From contig QZLH01001240.1 of the NCBI GenBank assembly GCA_003833135.1, forward strand, positions 3,749-34,785: a stretch of 31,037 nt of DNA. Reading direction: 5' to 3'. Source of the DNA: Oehlia diaphana (Eukaryota > Glomeromycota > Glomeromycetes > Glomerales > Glomeraceae). Positions 11,234 to 21,145 of this stretch are shown one piece after another; the stretch's first letter is position 1, and each line of letters starts with the position of its first letter. The translations under genes and the position numbers were made by a program. The notes beneath the pieces are model-generated. The model did not search any database. It was not told the DNA's origin and saw only the letters and a list, made by a program, of their open reading frames with translations.

Positions 11234-11417
11234 CTTTAAAATTAACCTTCTGCTTTATTAAAAATAAACATTTTTTAATGTACAGCTTATTTTTATAAGC
11301 GTATAAGAACTGACATCCAACAGTACCAAGTATTGCTGATCCCTTAGCTTCTGACTTAATATTAACGACTCTTAACCTTTTTAGTTTAACGTCTTTTTCG
11401 GACGTTAACTTTATCAC
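11234..11417 (-). CDS. Possible partial gene entering the gap, unknown
   Basis: A minus-strand frame opens with ATG at 11417 and runs 61 codons into the gap without a stop. The residues are mixed and basic (IKLTSEKDVKLKRLRVVNIK and then EAKGSAILGTVGCQFLYAY), less biased to Asn/Ile/Lys than random AT-rich frames here. No family is recognised. It may be an N-terminal exon or a chance frame. Confidence 0.3.
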
Positions 11418-12208
11418 ATGATTAAAAATTGCTAAAAATAATTTAAGATTTATATACTAGTAATAATACTGCGCCCCACAATTACTAAATTTACTATGCA
11501 TACTACGGCATTACAATGTACGGATCATGAATCAAGAATTTCGCAAAAATTGCAAAAATATATAAAAATTAATGTCTTTTATAAAAAATACGTTGCAATA
11601 ATTAAATACTTTGCAAAAATTAATGGTTTTAATGAATAGTATTTTTATCATTAATAATTAATGATTTTTAATAATGCATCACAAAAATTAACAGTTAACA
11701 ATTAATATTTTTTATTAAATGTAGTAATTTTTTATGTCGCTTCGCAAATATTAATGTTTTATTATAAAATGTCATCCCTGATACAGAATCGATGAAATAC
11801 ATTGACTGAAACCAATCTTAAAAAAAGTTTTGATCTAAGATTATGAGGGATTTTTGTGTCTACTAAAAAAGCTGCGTCTTGTTACATAAACATGTATATG
11901 TATATATTAAGAATGAATAACAAATAATGTCTAATTTCGGCGTAGAAACAATAAATTAATTAACGATTGTATTTTGCATAGCCACACCTGATTAATCACG
12001 TGATCGAATGATTTCAAATGTTGATCATCGCATAAATACTGTATCTCGTAAATTTATTAGTTGTGAGGCGTAGTATTATATTTAGTTTAAACTATCAAAA
12101 TGAGCTAATCATAACTCCAGGATCACGAGTATGTAATGTTTAGTATTACATAGTTCTTGTGTTCGGATTGGGAATTAGGATCGTAATATTTACTTTATAA
12201 GGATATAG
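11418..12208. other. Intergenic, recurrent TTAATG/GCAAAAATTAA words
   Basis: From about 11540 to 11770 the words CGCAAAAATTAA(T/C), GCAAAAATTAATG and TTAATGTTTTATTATAAAA recur with drift, resembling a decayed short-period repeat. A CACGTG lies at 11997-12002 and a GTGAGGCGTA word at about 12064. No gene is seen. Confidence 0.45.
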
Positions 12209-12555
12209 GATGCAAGATCAAGAATTGCGAATTTTGAAAAAGTTTATAATTATGAAAAGTGGAAAACGACATTTTTGAAAAGGGAATCATTTCAAGAAAA
12301 AGCATCACTAGTATCAAAATTTGTTGGGATCAAAATTGGAAGACTTCAAAAAGGGAGAATTGAAATATTTTTGTGGACTTAGAATTTATTTCGATGAATA
12401 TCATTTATTATAATATAAATAGGGGTAAATTTAGACCTCATGAAAAGGAATTATTAGGAATTAACAGAATTTACGATTATTTATTAGAAATTATCTTATT
12501 AGAAAATATTATTAACCAAGCATTATATTATTTTGTCGTAATTTTATATTATTAA
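12209..12555 (+). pseudogene. Possible coding remnant in two frames, unknown
   Basis: An open stretch of 57 codons without ATG (12209-12382) includes NYEKWKTTFLKRESFQEKAS and ends in TAG. The overlapping next frame (ATG 12373 to TAA 12555) continues with a similar charged composition (RGKFRPHEKELLGINRIYDY). A single indel near 12370 would join them into about 115 residues. I do not recognise the protein; it could be part of a transposon-derived gene. Confidence 0.25.
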
Positions 12556-12572
12556 TAAAAATATCATTTTGT

Positions 12573-12615
12573 TAAGACTACGATGGCAACGTGATAATCA
12601 CGGGCGTAGGTCTTA
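12573..12615. repeat. Nested hairpin containing palindromic motif copy 2
   Basis: The outer arms TAAGACTACG (12573-12582) and CGTAGGTCTTA (12605-12615) pair with one bulged base. The inner CGTGAT/ATCACG pair around 12590-12602 is the same motif as at 9946-9965 in opposite orientation. This 43-nt structure lies about 430 bp upstream of kinase A. Confidence 0.55.
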
Positions 12616-12899
12616 CAGTACTTAAAAAACATAATTTAATTTAATAATAGAAATTGAAAATAATGCATAAAAAAACCAAGTAAATTTTGGTAATTTTTTT
12701 TTTAAACTTCATCTATATAACGAAAAATATGTTTAACGTTTAGACTTTAGATTAGTCTCAAATTATTTGAATATTAATAAGAATACCATCTATTCATAAT
12801 CAAATTTGTTAAACACAGTAAATTTTTAATTTTAAATTATCATACTAAGTATAGAAAGTATAATAATAAATGGTATTAATATTTTTCTTTTTTTGGTTA

Positions 12900-12923
12900 T
12901 GAGGCGTAAAATATTACGCCTCA
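12900..12923 (+). promoter_or_regulatory. Perfect 10-bp palindrome upstream of kinase A
   Basis: TGAGGCGTAA and TTACGCCTCA are perfect inverted repeats separated by AATA, 117 bp before the kinase A start codon. The word AGGCGTAAAAT also occurs about 375 bp upstream of kinase B (near 25062), and GAGGCGTA near 12064. This could be a dyad bound by a dimeric transcription factor or part of a 5' UTR hairpin. Confidence 0.45.
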
Positions 12924-13039
12924 AGGCACAAAATTTATGTGGGACATGAAATTTTGATCAACAATTTTTATTTTACTAATTTATCAAGTGAATGAACTTA
13001 AAATAATTCATTCTTTCTTTCTTTCTTATTGATTACATT

Positions 13040-14585
13040 ATGTCCACCCTTCGATATGAATTAATTAATGCAACAATTAATAGAGCAGCAACATTACTAG
13101 ATACTAATATTTACGATGATATACACAAACAATTTGAATTTAAAAAACAAACAGTCCTTGCTGATAAAATTCTTACAAATGATGAAAAAACTTCTGCAAT
13201 AAGATGGATGACTAAAAGTTTTGATCGAAATAAAGTTATGTATAATGAAGGTACAAAAAGAATTTGTGAAAATTGTAAGCAAGAATGTTTAGCCACATTA
13301 TATTGTGAATATTGTGTTCGAAATTATTTAAAAGAAGATTTTTCAAATTGGACATCTGGAAATGATGACATTGATAATTTAATACAGAAATGTCAAATGG
13401 AATCACTTAATCCATTTATGATTGTTGAATGGATCCCATATAGTAATTTAGAAAATATTAAATATTTAACAAAAGGAGGATTTTCTGAAATTTATACAGC
13501 AGATTGGATTGACGGAGTGTATGAAGAATGGGATTCTGAAAAAAAACAATTAACGAGACTTGGAAATCATGACATAGTGATTAAAAAATTAGAAAATGTT
13601 GCAAGTGCAAATCAAAGTTGGTTTAAAGAGGTTTGTATTATTGTATACTATATTTTATAAAATTGTTGTAATTTTTGTATTAGCACTAGTATTTTTACAA
13701 ATTATTGTCTTTTAGGCTAAATCACATTTAACTATAAGTAATAAATGGTCGGATGTTGTTCGATGTTTTGGTTTAACGCAAAATCCATCAAATGGAAATT
13801 ATATGCTTGTAATGAAGAAAATGGATATAGATTTAAGAAAATATTTACAACAAAATCATAATCAACTTACATGGAAAGATAGAATGAAAATTATTAATGA
13901 AATAACTCATGCACTTTATTATATTCATAAAGAGAATTCAATTCATAGAGATTTGCATTCTGGAAATATATTACTTTCACAATTTAATGATCATTGGAAT
14001 GTTAGTGATCTTGGATTTTGTGGACCTGCTGATAAATCTTCAACAAGTATATATGGAAATCTTCCTTACATAGCACCCGAAGTTATTTTTGGAAGAGAAT
14101 ATACTTTTGCATCTGATATTTATAGTATTGCAATTCTTATGTGGGAAATTTCATCTGGACAACCACCATTTATAAATTATGAACATGAAAGTGATATTGT
14201 AATGAATATTATTAACGGAATAAGACCAAAAATTGTGCCAGGAACTCCATTAGAATATAAAAATCTAATGAAAGAATGTTGGGATGCTGATCCATTAAAA
14301 AGACCTGACGCTTATACACTTGTAAAAAAATACGAAATATTAATATTTATTATCAAAATATGTCAGACGAATTATTCAAATCAGAAATGGAAGAAATGAA
14401 TAAAGTAGAAGAAAATTATATGAGTAGCAAATTATTTACAAGTAAAATTCACAACTTTGTAAATCTACCTGAACCAAGAAATGCAACAGAAGGTATAAGT
14501 GTATAATATTTTATTAATGAATTAAATACATTATTAATGTTATCTTTTTATTATAATAGAAGAACAAGAAGGTATAACAGTATAA
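13040..14585 (+). CDS. Protein kinase A (TKL-like) with N-terminal Cys knuckle
   Basis: A predicted Ser/Thr or Tyr kinase of the expanded TKL-like family of these fungi. Exons: 13040-13630, 13716-14492, 14560-14585; both introns have GT..AG ends. The N-terminus carries a possible zinc knuckle (C76-x2-C79-x3-C83-x5-C89-x2-C92). The kinase domain follows: Gly loop KGGFSEIY (145-152), Lys182 in VIKK, HRDLHSGN (274-281), DLG (295-297), APE (317-319), and RPDAYTL near the end. All catalytic residues are present, so activity is expected. The frame as given stops at 14399 (424 residues). One extra A in the A7 run near 14325-14331 would restore a tail resembling that of kinase B (IYYQN, then NLPEPRNATE) and end at 14585, 464 residues. 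Substrates are unknown. A pyrimidine-rich leader (CTTTCTTTCTTTCTT) precedes the start. Confidence 0.9.
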
Positions 14586-14806
14586 ATAATAATAATTTCT
14601 ACCATTTTTTATTTACTATAATAATTTAGTTTAAATACTTTATTTTACTGCTAATAGTGTTTCATAGTAAATTGTATTGCAAATCATCAAAAGTAATTAC
14701 CATTTTTAGAGGTAATATATTTTAATATTATCAAATCGAGAATGACTTATATATTAAATCTATATCTTAATTAGATAGTAATAAATAATTATCTAAATTA
14801 TTTAAG

Positions 14807-15078
14807 AAGTTGCAAATGAAGTCATATAGTAAGTAAATTACTAACAAATAAAGTTACTACATCAATTTAATTTATTAAACGCGACTTTTATTTAAAATTT
14901 AGATTGACGAAAAAGAAAAAACTCAAAAATATGTCGATGGTAGGTGAAAATTTTAAGTAATAACAAACAATTTTAATACTATTTTAATTATATTTACTTA
15001 TCTATTACAGATGATGATAATCCAAACCTTCATTCAAAAGAACAAGACGAATTGGAAAATAATAAAGCAAATAATTAA
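14807..15078 (+). other. Candidate alternative terminal exons of kinase A
   Basis: Three exon-like blocks follow the kinase. 14807-14828 sits between TTTAAG and GTAAGT; read after exon 3 it gives EVANEVI and a stop. 14903-14939, between TTTAG and GTAGGTG, and 15011-15078, after TTACAG, join in frame to read IDEKEKTQKYVD and then DDDNPNLHSKEQDELENNKA with a stop at 15076-15078. The last two look coding, but I found no splice path in phase from kinase exon 2 or 3 without a stop, so a further indel or an unseen exon is needed. Confidence 0.4.
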
Positions 15079-15395
15079 TCTATTTTTTATCTTTAGATGG
15101 ACTTTAAATTGAGTATTTTTTTTTTTATATTTTAAATTATTATAACTTATTTATTTATCGTGGATTATTTAAACACTAAGACTAGAGTACAAAATTCTTA
15201 GTTTGTAATTTAAATAATTTTAATAAATTTATTCAAATTATTAAATGTATAAATACCGTATATTGATTTAATGAATTAATATACTATTTAAATTATTCAA
15301 ATTTTTTAATGTTGTTCTATTATAATAAGAAAAAAATTAACATTTCGATGGTAGTAGCTAAAGTTTAGATTCGAGTATTCAATAAAATTTATTTT

Positions 15396-15427
<32 letters not shown>

Positions 15428-15464
15428 ACATAATATTACGGCGAGAACGGCGAGAACGGCGAGA
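15396..15464. repeat. A24 run and 9-bp GGCGAGAAC tandem repeat
   Basis: A run of 24 A (15396-15419) is followed by two perfect copies of GGCGAGAAC (15440-15457) and a partial third. The GC-rich 9-mer repeat stands out in the AT-rich surroundings. Confidence 0.8.
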
Positions 15465-16615
15465 GAAAATCTACATATCATTCGGCTTTATCTTTAACCT
15501 TGCATATTATACAAAAACGTGGCTTTATAACTTAAAGTGATTTATTCGTAAGTCATAAAGTGAATATGAAAACAAAAGCACGGAGTATAGTGATTGCAAA
15601 TAAGTACGGGAAAGGGAAGATAAGGAAGATCTTTCAAATTCAAAGAAATTTGCATATTATTTATTAAACATTTTTTTCTATTTGTGTAATGCATGTGATA
15701 TTTTTTCATGATTAATATTGCAGAAAAATTAGAAAAATTAAGCATTAAAAAAATGCGAGAATTAGTTAAAAAATTTGAAAGCAAAATTCTTTATTGTATT
15801 TTTTAATACGCGAGAATAAAAAATGTAATAATGTTAGAGGTAGATAAAACGGATAACATAATAATGTAATTTAAGCTTTTGGTAATAGCGTGGCTTAAGT
15901 GGCTTGTACAAAATCACGCATCTGGATGACTAATCATTTATCACATTGTCATCCGACACGAATCATGCGACTCGCTTGACATAAATACGCACTTTAAATT
16001 CCTAACAAATACAAAATAAAAAAAAAATGGCAAAGTTATATAACGATATACTTCATTATATTTTTCAGAAATTAAATAATGATGGAAGTTCTTTGGTTAA
16101 TTTAGACAGAATTTTTAAAATTCTGAGCGTAACTAATCAACTGATGAGTTAGAACAAATGAGTTAGAACGATCTGTGCGATAATCGATTTCTCGCATATA
16201 TAATCCAGAGTATTTAGTAAGCTTTTTTTAATTATATTTATAAAAATTGAATAGTTCAAGTGATTAATTTAGTTATTATTTCATTCAAATTCTAGTGGAA
16301 GGACTAGATGCACAGCTTTAATGACGCAATGTAATATTAAGTCACGTCACGTTATAGACGCATGACTCATATAACTCCAGAGTAAATTTGATTACGTATA
16401 ACATTGTAGAGTTATTAGGCACGGAGTGTTCAATACAGAGAATGACTGGCTGTCATTATGCCACGCACTTTACCTCAAATCTGTCTATCTCTTCAATAGT
16501 TTTTTTTTATCATTATTCAAATTGTTCGCAATTAATTTAAAATATTTTTTTTTTTTTTTTTTCATAAACTGAATATTAAATTAAAATCAATATTTATAAA
16601 CAGGGAAGTTTTAAA
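15465..16615. other. Intergenic, no gene seen
   Basis: No coding frame is supported on either strand. A 12-bp direct repeat, ATGAGTTAGAAC, occurs twice with a 15-bp period near 16144-16170, and there is a long T run near 16541. A small antisense frame at 15542-15784 lacks any coding character. Confidence 0.5.
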
Positions 16616-17864
16616 ATGAACACAAAATATCCTGGGCAAGTTAGTAAGTCCCATTTGTTTCATATTCTTCCTATGTATTATTACCATTCTCAAGAGTTAA
16701 AATTTCTATTGGCTTTTTAGACACCTTAAGAAGCAAAAAAATTCATCTATGGCTTTCTATTGCACAACTGTTGAATCAATATCATCTCTGAATACATGGG
16801 CAATCTTAATAGTATGTGGAAAACTAACTTTTGAAGTACACTGACTTTTGATAAAGAAAATTAACTTAACTTAAAAAATAAGATGCATTTTTATTTTGCA
16901 AATTGAGAGTTGATTCCAATTAACTTAGGAGAATTACTGGGTTTAACCACTTCAGTCTTCAATTCGGGCACCCTAAATTTGTTGTTGATAAAGGTCTTGG
17001 AATATGCACCTTCCTTTATTACTAAATAAACAATGCATTACTAATGAGTATCTTATTTACAACAGGTCAATATTGAAAATAAATGGTTAAATACAAAGTT
17101 AAGAGCCTCTATGGAAGAAGTAATAACTTCATACAAGAAACTTAACAAAGAAAATCACAACAGTACTGGTAATTCATTTACACTTTATTTTTATAAATTT
17201 TGAATTATATTACTTTTTTAAATAATATAACTTTCAATGCAGGAGATCATAGAAAGAAAAGAAGTGTTCCAAATAGGGATGGCAACAGTTGGTCATAGTC
17301 GGTTATCAGTCAGTCATAACTGGTCAAGAACCTTTGACCGACCAACTGACCGTTTGACTGACCATTTGACCGACTGGACTGACCGACCGTTTAACCGATC
17401 CTGAAAATGTTTGCAAAACTTTTTTTTTTATGAAATACTTAATAAAAAATGTTTTCGCAATATTTTCTATTAAAATAATTAAAAAATGTTTGCAAAACAT
17501 TTTTTATTAAATTTTATATTAAAAGATGTTTCGCAAACGTTTTCAGGATCAGTTAAACAGTCAGTCTAACAGTCAGTTAAATGGTCAGTCAGACTGGTCA
17601 GTCAAACAGTCAGTCAGAGGTCTTTGACTGACCAATATCGGTCACAGTCATAACCGGTCATAACTGGTTAATGACCATGACCGTTGCCCCTAGTTCCAAA
17701 GATAGAATTGTAAATCCTTTCTTAGAAACTATAGTAGATTCAGGCAATAACAATGAATTGGAATATATTCTGACTTGAAGGATAATGAGTACAAGGATGA
17801 TCTAGAAGTCAGGTCTAAATTTGGACTCAGTATACCCACTGCTTTTCAATCTGACTTATATTAA
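16616..17864 (+). pseudogene. Decayed multi-exon gene interrupted by a MITE
   Basis: Exon-like pieces: a start MNTKYPGQV at 16616, with a GTAAGT donor near 16644; 17066-17168, bounded by AACAG and GGTAATT, reading KWLNTKLRASMEEVITSYKK; and 17232-17273 after GCAG, reading GDHRKKRSVP, into which a transposable element has inserted. Beyond the element come two open bits in shifted frames, one with RIVNPFLETIVDSGNNNELE and one ending at 17864 with YKDDLEVRSKFGLSIPTAF. Charged, helix-rich composition suggests a nuclear or regulatory protein, but I cannot name the family. Insertion plus frameshifts make it non-functional. Confidence 0.4.
17274..17692. mobile_element. Fold-back hAT-like MITE, 419 bp, perfect 8-bp TSD
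   Basis: GTTCCAAA occurs at 17266-17273 and again at 17693-17700, immediately flanking an element that starts TAGGGATGGCAAC and ends GTTGCCCCTA. The 8-bp duplication and TAGGG ends indicate the hAT superfamily. The whole element is a long imperfect inverted repeat: CGATCCTGAAAATGTTTGC near 17396 mirrors GCAAACGTTTTCAGGATC near 17535. The arms are filled with short TGACCG/CGGTCA iterations. It has no open frame, so it is non-autonomous. The intact duplication suggests a fairly recent insertion. Confidence 0.85.
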
Positions 17865-18116
17865 TTTGCACATAGTCATCTTATATGGGATTATACATCT
17901 TGGAATGAAGATTTAATAGCTAGAATGGATTTGGAATAATGGCTAAAAGTAATTATAAAAAAGCATTGAATATCTAAAATATTAGCTTTCAGAAATTTAC
18001 AAAGATAGTATAATTACGTGTTAAAGATTTTGAAAGAATTATTGAGAATAACTTAACTAAATCAATATTATCAAATAAGGAAAGTGTTACTTTATAAAAT
18101 TTTTCTTTGAATTTCT

Positions 18117-18241
18117 ACAATACATAAGATAGAAACTACCAAATGACATCATTCTTATTATCTAAAAAACATAAATATAATGGTTTTATTAGCTGTCAGT
18201 AATTTATTAAAACAAGATAGGTAATATTTAATATTTTCATT
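18117..18241 (-). pseudogene. Relic of an F-box gene 5' end
   Basis: The plus-strand sequence ACATAAGATAG.AACTAC(C/T)AAATGACA and what follows align with the antisense of the F-box gene start at 4800-4926. On the minus strand it reads roughly MKILNI..LVLIN with several stops, against MEKLNIDCLVLIF in the complete gene. Only the F-box end remains. It shows that the family has copied and decayed within this window. Confidence 0.6.
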
Positions 18242-18927
18242 TTATTAATGAAAGTAAAAAAAATTTATTTAAAATAAAATATAATGAAACCAAGATTGAT
18301 ACCATTATCAATATGGTGTATAAACATAGCAAATACATTATTTATCTGATATTTGACTTGAAATAAATTTTCAATAATTTCCTTATTATTAAATGAGAAT
18401 ATAAATAAACTTAATAGTAGTTAAATCCATCATGAGATCCATGAAAGAATAATTTGTACTTTATATGAATTTTTTTATCAATCACTACTCAAAGAAACTG
18501 AAATTTATGTTGGATTTTTTATCATGGTCAATGCTGGATTTAATTTCTAAATATTTTCTGTCAAACTTTGGGTATGATTTCAAATAGTTTGGTCTCTTTT
18601 CAACAAAACTTTACAAACATATGTATGTATTTACCTAAATTTTTTTTGCTCAAAGTTATGAAGATTTAAATTCTTTTCATATATATATGTTTTTTTTGTG
18701 CTACATGATTGACATTGATTTTATCCATTTTGAAAATATTACTAAGCTTATGTAATACTTACATAAGCTGCATTATATAAGATACCTTTTTTTGGAATTT
18801 AAGTTGCATATAAAATGATCAAATAGCTTATTAATAAATTTTTTTGAGCTTTTATATAATGTTTCCCCAAAAAAATCCTTTAAAATCATCTAACATTCTG
18901 AAATATTTAGAAAAAAATCTTATATGT
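18242..18927. other. Intergenic, AT-rich
   Basis: No gene or RNA signal. I also looked here for a 5' part of the N-lobe array, meaning the Cys knuckle (CENC...CEYC) of kinases A and B, and found none. Confidence 0.5.
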
Positions 18928-19202
18928 TGGACTAGTAGAAATGAAAAGATTGATAACTTCATCCAGGAAATGCAATAAAATTCAATAATGAAAATGATGT
19001 AATATTTGAATGGATACCATACAATCAGTTTAATAAAGAGATAGACAAAAATGGTCTTAGAACGGTATATTCAGCAATATGGAAGGATGGTCCAATATTT
19101 TACAATGATCAGTATAATAAATATACAAGAGATTCAAATAAAAAGGTTTCTTTAAAATGCTTACATAACTCACAAGATTCCATAGATTTTCTAATTAATG
19201 AG
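18928..19202 (+). pseudogene. N-lobe unit 1 (first exon seen)
   Basis: The linker is degenerate (TSRNEKIDNFIQEMQ then TAA near 18976). The frame resumes one base off with NDVIFEWIPYNQFNKEIDKN and is then intact to LINE and a GTAAAT donor at 19203. The lysine of the VAIK position is kept (VSLKCLHN). It marks the left limit of detectable similarity. Confidence 0.75.
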
Positions 19203-19266
19203 GTAAATATTAAAAAATTCAAAATACTTTTTTAATTTAGTATATTTACCATTTATACATATCTAG

Positions 19267-19673
19267 GCTAAAATGTATTCAACAAAATATAATACATTTC
19301 TTGCGTTGTATGGAATATCTCAAAATCCAGATACAAATGACTATATTTTATTAGTTCAATATAATTCTATATACATAGCAAAATGGTTCAGTGGAAATGA
19401 AAAAATTGATGATTTCATTCAAGAAATGCAATTAAAAATGAGGGATCACTATGATAATGTATTGAATGGATACCATACAATCATCTTGACAAAATTAAAG
19501 AAACAGGTAAAAATGATTCTACAATAGTATATTCAGCAATATGGAAGGATGGTCCATTATTTTACAATAATTGGTATAATGAATATACAAGAGATCCAAA
19601 TATAAAAGTTGCTTTAAAATATTTTCATAATTCACAAAATTCTATTGACTTTCTAATAAATAAGATAAATGAG
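19267..19673 (+). pseudogene. N-lobe unit 2 exon
   Basis: This exon carries the beta4-beta5 segment of unit 1 (LYGISQNPDTNDYILL) and the linker to alphaC of unit 2. The frame breaks at GTATTGAATGG (about 19463), where the other units have GTATTTGAATGG: one T is missing. The length is 407 instead of 408. The exon end is duplicated, reading INKINE before the donor at 19674. Confidence 0.8.
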
Positions 19674-19745
19674 GTATAACAATATTATAAATATTCTTAA
19701 TACTTTTAATATAATGTATTTATTATCCCTTTTGGTTATATTTAG

Positions 19746-20123
19746 GTTAAAAAATATTCAACAAAAAGATTTAATAGAGTAATTTTAAATGTATATGGAC
19801 TATCTCAAAATCCAAATACAAATAATTATATTTTAGTTTTGGAATGGGCAAGTGGAAATGAAAAAATTGATGACTTCATTCAGGAAATGCAATTAAAAAG
19901 AAATAACCATAATGATATAATATTTGAATGGATACCACACGATCAACTTGATGAAATTGAAGAAATAGGCAAAAGTCCTATAACAATACATTCAGCTATA
20001 TGGAATAATGGTCCATTATTTTACAGTAATTTGGATAATAGGTATATGAGAGAATCAAATACAAATGTTGTTTTAAAACATTTACATAACTCACAAAATT
20101 CTATTGAGATTCTAATAAGTGAA
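19746..20123 (+). CDS. N-lobe unit 3 exon, intact
   Basis: The only uninterrupted internal exon: 378 nt, 126 codons, phase 0 at both ends, acceptor TTTAG at 19745 and donor GTAAGC at 20124. It reads from VKKYSTKRFNRVILNVYGLS through the linker to LISE. It shows what the ancestral repeat exon looked like and that skipping or duplicating it would keep the frame. Confidence 0.8.
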
Positions 20124-20209
20124 GTAAGCAAGACATTCTACAAATATTCCTAATATTTTAATATTTTTTTTTTTATCTCAATTTATTTATCTTTTAATTT
20201 ACAATTCAG

Positions 20210-20603
20210 GTTAAAAATTATTTAACAAGTATATTCGGCAGAAAGGTTGCTAAAATATATGGTATATCTCAAAATCCTGATACAAGTGATTATATTTTGG
20301 TTCAAAAAAATTACACATGGATGAGTGGAAATAAAAAACTTGATGATTTTATTCAAAGAGATGCAATTAAAAATTAATCATTATGATGATGTAGTATTTG
20401 AATGGATACCCTACAATCAATTTAATGAAATTGAAGAAATAGGCAAGAATACTAATTCTATTACAATGTATTCAGCAGTATGGAAGGATGGTCAATTACT
20501 TTATAATTGTCAGTATAAACATTATACACGAGATTCAAGTATAGAAGTTGTTTTGAGATGTCTGCATAATCCAGAAGATCCTATTGATTTCTTAATAAAT
20601 GAA
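20210..20603 (+). pseudogene. N-lobe unit 4 exon; VAIK Lys replaced by Arg
   Basis: The length 394 is one more than a multiple of three. The extra base lies in ATTCAAAGAGATG (about 20351-20363), where other units have ATTCAAGAAATG. After it the frame is clean. The ATP-site lysine is Arg here (VVLRCLHNPED), so this unit could not bind ATP in the canonical way even if translated. Confidence 0.8.
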
Positions 20604-20676
20604 GTATAAGATTTTTATAAATATTTTACTAACTTTTAACAATTATATTAATTTATTTTTTTTTATTATTTATTAG

Positions 20677-21071
20677 GTTAAAAAATATTTGTCAAAAAAA
20701 GTTGCATTCGCCATATTATATGGAATATCTCAAAATCCAGATACAAATGATTATATTTTGGTTCAAAATAACTTCATAAACTTAGCAAATTGGATTAGTG
20801 GAAATGAAAAAATCGATAATTTTATTCAAGAAATGCTATTAAAAAGGAATAATCATAAGGATATTGTATTTGAATGGATACCATATGATCAACTTGACGA
20901 AATTGAAGAAATAGATAATAATGATACAACAGTATATTACACAATGTGGAAGGATGGTCCATTATATTACGATGATTGGGATCTTAGATATACAGTACAA
21001 GAAAATCAAGAAAAGTTGTTTTAAAATATTTATATAACTCACTAAATTCTGTTGACTCTATAATAAATGAG
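20677..21071 (+). pseudogene. N-lobe unit 5 exon
   Basis: A clean frame from VKKYLSKKVAFAILYGIS to about 21010, then a stop because GAAAAGTTG lacks one A. In the shifted frame it reads VVLKYLYNSLNSVDSIINE up to the donor at 21072. The length of 395 is one short of a multiple of three. Confidence 0.8.
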
Positions 21072-21145
21072 GTATAACATTTTTATAATATTCTTAATAC
21101 TATCAATATAATATTAATATATTTCTCACTTTATTTTATATTTAG

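Noticed and set aside
10206..11417. Long frames through the N gap on both strands
   Set aside because: Their length comes from N bases; the left part is translated satellite repeat. Only 11234-11417 was kept, at low confidence.
15542..15784. 80-codon minus-strand frame
   Set aside because: No domain, no splice context, composition as expected for random AT-rich DNA.
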